Source of the DNA: Microvirga ossetica
GTDB lineage: Bacteria; Pseudomonadota; Alphaproteobacteria; Rhizobiales; Beijerinckiaceae
Length of the DNA: 64,000 bases
Direction of reading: 5' to 3'
Assembly: GCF_002741015.1 (NCBI RefSeq)
Contig: NZ_CP016616.1
Span: 1,037,501 to 1,101,500, forward strand
Shown: piece by piece, positions 61,316-64,000 of the stretch
How the letters are laid out: the number at the start of each line of letters is the position of its first letter
How positions within the stretch are numbered: position 1 is the stretch's first letter
Position numbers and translations under genes: made by a program
Notes under the pieces: model-generated
Told to the model about the DNA's origin: nothing
Database searches by the model: none
The model's input: the letters and a program-made list of their open reading frames with translations, nothing else

Positions 61316-61489
61316 TTACATCGGGGTTCGTCCACGCAGCAGGCCGATCACGGCGGAGATGGCGAACAGAACGATCGCAACGAAGAAAATCAGCTTCGCG
61401 ATCTCAACGGCCGTGCCGGCGATGCCGCCAAAGCCGAACAGAGCTGCGACGAGAGCGATAATCAGGAAAGTGACAGCCCAACCGAGCAT
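61316..61489 (-). CDS. DUF1328 small membrane protein (YtjA-like)
   Basis: 57 aa. Read on the minus strand: [40 protein letters not shown], then [17 protein letters not shown]. This is the full DUF1328/YtjA pattern of two short membrane helices. The ATG at 61489 follows GAGGT with 5-6 bases spacing. An EcfG consensus with 17-bp spacer lies about 50 bp upstream. The family is often stress induced; molecular role unknown. A small hairpin AATGCCG/CGGCATT spans its stop codon. Confidence 0.9.
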   Translation of the reverse strand: MLGWAVTFLIIALVAALFGFGGIAGTAVEIAKLIFFVAIVLFAISAVIGLLRGRTPM

Positions 61490-61539
61490 GGTGTTACCTC
61501 GCTAACTTACAATCGACGATAAGCCGACGATGCACAAAC

Positions 61540-61565
61540 AACGCCAAGCGCGACTGTGAGGTTCC
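61540..61565 (-). promoter_or_regulatory. Candidate EcfG promoter of the DUF1328 gene
   Basis: Minus strand GGAAC (61561-61565), 17-bp spacer, CGTT (61540-61543), about 50 bp before the ATG at 61489. Confidence 0.72.
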
Positions 61566-61634
61566 GCGTCGTCGCACCGGATCGTGAGTGTTCATCGCCC
61601 GTTCAACAGTATTCCGGCAGGCTTTTATTCGCAT

Positions 61635-61659
61635 GGAACCTGCCTGTTAGACATACGTT
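61635..61659 (+). promoter_or_regulatory. Candidate EcfG promoter of the 68-aa membrane protein
   Basis: GGAAC (61635-61639), 16-bp spacer, CGTT (61656-61659), 27 bp before the ATG at 61687. Confidence 0.75.
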
Positions 61660-61686
61660 TTCAAGAACACCTGGGAGAGATGACCG

Positions 61687-61893
61687 ATGACCCGTTCAAT
61701 GGCTCTTCGTGCTTTCTGTATCTTTGCCTTTGTTACCGCGCTCGCCGCGATCACCGGCTGGGCATCGCAGGTCGAAATTGCGGAAGTTCTTTTCTTGATC
61801 ACCGGTTCTCTTTCCGCCCTCATGCTTTTCTTCGCGGTGGCAACCGCGCCTTCGCAAAGTCTCGTTCCCGTGCGCGTGCGTCGCCGGCACTGA
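61687..61893 (+). CDS. Small two-helix membrane protein, probable stress gene
   Basis: 68 aa; GGGAGAG about 8 bases upstream of the ATG. Two hydrophobic helices: MALRAFCIFAFVTALAAITG and VLFLITGSLSALMLFFAVAT, then a basic tail VPVRVRRRH that should face the cytoplasm. It resembles DUF1328-type and other tiny inner-membrane stress proteins in form but is not a member I can name. Exact EcfG promoter upstream and its own terminator downstream show an independent transcription unit. Confidence 0.75.
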   Translation: MTRSMALRAFCIFAFVTALAAITGWASQVEIAEVLFLITGSLSALMLFFAVATAPSQSLVPVRVRRRH

Positions 61894-61912
61894 AGCCTCT
61901 GCTCCGGTCAAC

Positions 61913-61940
61913 AAAGGCGGCTCGTTCGAGCCGCCTTTTT
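61913..61940. terminator. Bidirectional terminator between convergent genes
   Basis: AAAGGCGGCTC-GTTC-GAGCCGCCTTT with flanking T-run, 20 bp after the 68-aa gene and just past the SDR stop. Confidence 0.9.
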
Positions 61941-61944
61941 CATG

Positions 61945-62805
61945 TCAGGCTTCTGTCGCCTCGCCGCCGTTAGGATGCAGGACGGATCCGCTGACATAGG
62001 AAGAATCTTCGCAGGCCAGGAACAGGTATGCGGGCGCCACCTCGTTCGGCTGCCCTGGGCGCTTCATAGGCGTTTTCGCACCGAACTGCTTCACCTCTTC
62101 CGCCGAGAAGGTCGATGGGATCAACGGCGTCCAGATCGGCCCTGGTGCCACACCGTTGACGCGGATGCCCTCGCCCGCAAGCTTCTGCGCCAGCGACCGA
62201 GTGAAGGCGACGATGGCGCCTTTGGTCGCGCTGTAGTCGAGCAGATGGGCACTGCCGCGATAGGCTGTGACGGATGTGGTGTTGATGATCGCAGCCCCCT
62301 TCTTCAGATGCCGCATGGCGGCCTGCGTCATGTAGAAATAGCCGTAGATGTTGGTGCGGAAGGTCCGCTCGATCTGATCGGGCGTGATCTCCTCGATCTC
62401 TTCCTTCGGATGCTGCTCGGCGGCATTGTTGACGAGCACGTCGAGCCGACCGAAGCGCTTGATGACTTGGTCGATGGCGGAACGGCAGAAATCGGGATCG
62501 CCCACATCGCCGGCGATTGTCAGGCATGCGCCCCCTTCCCTTTCCACGAGACGCTTTGTCTCCTGTGCGTCCTCACTCTCGTTCAGATAAAGGATCGCAA
62601 GATCGGCTCCCTCGCGGGCGAAGAGAACGGCCGTCGCCCGCCCGATGCCGCTGTCGCCGCCGGTGATAAGAGCGACCTTGCCCTTGAGGCGTCCGCTGCC
62701 GGGATAGCGCGGCTCGTAATCGGGCCGCGGCTTCATCTCCGTCTCGTGACCGGGCTGATGATCCTGCACCTGCGGCGGCAAGGTCTGTTTCTGTTCGGAA
62801 CTCAT
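61945..62805 (-). CDS. SDR-family oxidoreductase (general-stress type)
   Basis: 286 aa. N-terminal extension rich in Gln/Pro (QTLPPQVQDHQPGHETEMKP) as in the YghA/GSP39-like branch of short-chain dehydrogenases. Cofactor loop VALITGGDSGIGRATAVLFA, NNAAEQ, catalytic Ser-Tyr-Lys with Tyr and Lys in LLDYSATKGAIVAFTRSLAQ, then GVAPGPIWTPLIP and a terminal YVSGSVLHPNGGEATEA. It uses NAD(P)H; the substrate is unknown. A candidate EcfG promoter lies about 85 bp upstream. Confidence 0.92.
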   Translation of the reverse strand: MSSEQKQTLPPQVQDHQPGHETEMKPRPDYEPRYPGSGRLKGKVALITGGDSGIGRATAVLFAREGADLAILYLNESEDAQETKRLVEREGGACLTIAGDVGDPDFCRSAIDQVIKRFGRLDVLVNNAAEQHPKEEIEEITPDQIERTFRTNIYGYFYMTQAAMRHLKKGAAIINTTSVTAYRGSAHLLDYSATKGAIVAFTRSLAQKLAGEGIRVNGVAPGPIWTPLIPSTFSAEEVKQFGAKTPMKRPGQPNEVAPAYLFLACEDSSYVSGSVLHPNGGEATEA

Positions 62806-62867
62806 GCTGACATCCTTCGAAGGAAGTGACGCTCGGGACTTCGGATCGAGGCAGAAGCCGGATGCAA

Positions 62868-62899
62868 AACGAAGCCCGCGTTGAGGCTCAACGCGGGCT
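62868..62899 (-). terminator. Terminator of the NCS2 permease gene
   Basis: 12-bp perfect stem AGCCCGCGTTGA/TCAACGCGGGCT with a 3-nt loop, followed leftward by TTCGTTTTG, about 30 bp past the permease stop. It overlaps the -10 of the candidate EcfG promoter at 62890-62914. Confidence 0.85.
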
Positions 62900-62914
62900 C
62901 GAAAAGCGTGTTCC
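62890..62914 (-). promoter_or_regulatory. Candidate EcfG promoter of the SDR gene
   Basis: Minus strand GGAAC (62910-62914), 16-bp spacer, CGTT (62890-62893). The -10 falls in the upstream gene's terminator stem; the SDR start is about 85 bp further. Confidence 0.6.
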
Positions 62915-62929
62915 TGAAAAGCGCTGGAG

Positions 62930-64000
62930 CTAGTGCATCGTGCCCGCCGCTTCGCTCTTATCCGGCGCCATCTGCAGGATGTGATAGAGGATGATGGCGC
63001 CGAAGGTCGCGGTGCCGATGCCGTCCAGGGTAAAGCCTGCCACGTTCAGCTTGAAGTTGCCGGCGCCCAGAACGAGGGCCACCGCGACGGTGATCAGATT
63101 GCGCGGGTTCGAGAAGTCGACCCGGTTCTCCACCCAGATCCGCCCAGCCGTTGCGGCGATCAGGCCGAACACCACGATCGAGAGACCGCCGAGCACCGGT
63201 CCGGGAATGGTGCCGATGAAAGCGCCGAACTTCGGCGACAGGCCGAGCAGCAGCGCGAACCCCGCGGCAATGATGAAGACCAACGTCGAGTAGATCCGGG
63301 TCACCGCCATCACGCCCATGTTCTCGGCATAGGTGGTCATGCCCGTGCCGCCGGCGGCGCCGGAGAGTATGGTGGCGAGACCGTCGCCCATGAAGGCGCG
63401 CCCGAGATAGGGATCGAGGTTGCGGCCCGTCATGGCGCCGATCGCCTTGATGTGCCCGAGGTTCTCGGCCACCAGGATGATGGCGACGGGAGCGATAAGA
63501 GAGATCGCCCGCACGTCGAAGACGGGGCTCTGGAAGGTCGGCAGGCCGAACCAGGCGGCCTGGCCGATCTTCGTGAAATCGATCGGCTGACCGAGGCCCA
63601 GGATGTTGGCGCAGACATAATAGATCAGGTAGCCGGCGGCACCGCCGATCAGCACCGGCAGGCGGCGCCACATTCCGGGCGCGTAGACCGCGACGAGACC
63701 GACCGCCAGCACCGTGGCAAGCGCGATCCAGCGGGCGAAATTGGTGCCCGCCGCGTTGTCGGGCGTGACGCCGGAGGCGCTGTTGATGGCAATCGGCGCG
63801 AGCACGAGGCCGATGGCGGCCACGATGGCGCCCGTGACCACAGGCGGCATCAGCCGCTCGATCCAGCGGTGGCCTGCCATCTGCACCACGAGGCCGATGA
63901 GGAAATAGAGCGCGCCTGCCGCGATGATGCCGCCGAGGGCCAGGGAAATGTTCGGGTTCGGGCTGCCGACGCTCGCGCCCGTTGCGACCAGCACCGGGCC
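62930..64000 (-). CDS. NCS2-family nucleobase:cation symporter (UraA-like), N-terminus outside window
   Basis: About 356 codons visible, open to the window edge, so the first helices are missing. Hydrophobic throughout, with the NCS2 signature segments: IALVVAENLGH-type stretch seen as VAIILVAENLGHIKAIGAMT, GDGLATILSGAAGGTGMTTY with AENMGVMAVTRIYSTL, and GLSPKFGAFIGTIPGPVLGG. The conserved Glu in AENLGH and in YAENMG are the family's proton/substrate residues. It imports uracil or xanthine-like bases across the inner membrane; specificity is uncertain. Confidence 0.92.
   Translation of the reverse strand, partial: GPVLVATGASVGSPNPNISLALGGIIAAGALYFLIGLVVQMAGHRWIERLMPPVVTGAIVAAIGLVLAPIAINSASGVTPDNAAGTNFARWIALATVLAVGLVAVYAPGMWRRLPVLIGGAAGYLIYYVCANILGLGQPIDFTKIGQAAWFGLPTFQSPVFDVRAISLIAPVAIILVAENLGHIKAIGAMTGRNLDPYLGRAFMGDGLATILSGAAGGTGMTTYAENMGVMAVTRIYSTLVFIIAAGFALLLGLSPKFGAFIGTIPGPVLGGLSIVVFGLIAATAGRIWVENRVDFSNPRNLITVAVALVLGAGNFKLNVAGFTLDGIGTATFGAIILYHILQMAPDKSEAAGTMH

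Overview
The window is GC-rich, gene-dense chromosomal DNA of an alphaproteobacterium. The complete PhyR-NepR-EcfG general stress response (GSR) module, the overlapping-stop gene organisation and the gene families seen point to Hyphomicrobiales, probably Methylobacteriaceae or a close relative such as Microvirga. The genus is an inference from family content only. No rRNA, tRNA, CRISPR array, transposase, integrase or phage structural gene was recognised.

Layout. 0-10 kb: end of an MscS channel, an autotransporter, a lipoprotein hydrolase, aquaporin AqpZ, a NarL-type two-component pair and a HAD hydrolase. 10-15 kb: a DUF559 nuclease-like gene, an M20 dipeptidase, a GNAT acetyltransferase, a HerA-like ATPase and a small DUF2267-like gene. 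15-25 kb: methylmalonyl-CoA mutase (mutA, mutB) and its GTPase meaB. A small secreted protein lies between mutA and mutB, and an AT-richer two-ORF patch lies upstream of meaB. 25-29 kb: AraC/GyrI regulator, asparaginase, UDP-glucose dehydrogenase, a stand-alone Lrp-type RAM domain and DUF924. 29-39 kb: a candidate glycan locus. A lytic transglycosylase, a cyclic-nucleotide-binding protein and an ABC exporter with a catalytically degenerate ATPase run leftward; four tightly coupled glycosyltransferase genes, the last fused to a deacetylase-like domain, run rightward. 39-45 kb: a complete oligopeptide-type ABC importer. 45-55 kb: VOC protein, acetamidase, DUF763, DEAD-box helicase, MFS transporter, glpD-glpK and a HIT protein. 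55-63 kb: a stress-response island. The last gene is a truncated NCS2 nucleobase permease.

The strongest coherent signal is the stress island. Reading both strands for the EcfG promoter pattern GGAAC-N16/17-CGTT gave ten exact matches, all intergenic. Nine are in 57.4-62.9 kb (phyR, nepR-ecfG, a PRC-barrel gene, two groups of uncharacterised genes, a DUF1328 gene, a 68-aa membrane protein, an SDR dehydrogenase and a gene-free transcript). The tenth precedes the secreted protein between mutA and mutB. A one-mismatch version precedes a KGG stress protein. The gene-free match is followed within about 80 nt by a strong terminator and a C-rich, anti-Shine-Dalgarno-like loop, so it is proposed as a stress-induced sRNA.

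A second theme is palindromic intergenic repeats of several families. One 117-bp element sits inside mutA exactly in frame and adds 39 codons between the catalytic and C-terminal regions. Another supplies the last codons of the secreted protein gene. A third point of interest is the ABC exporter, which lacks the Walker A lysine, the Walker B glutamate and the switch histidine and carries three copies of an ENLLFG-type segment. Searches that would test these claims were not possible here and are named in the findings.
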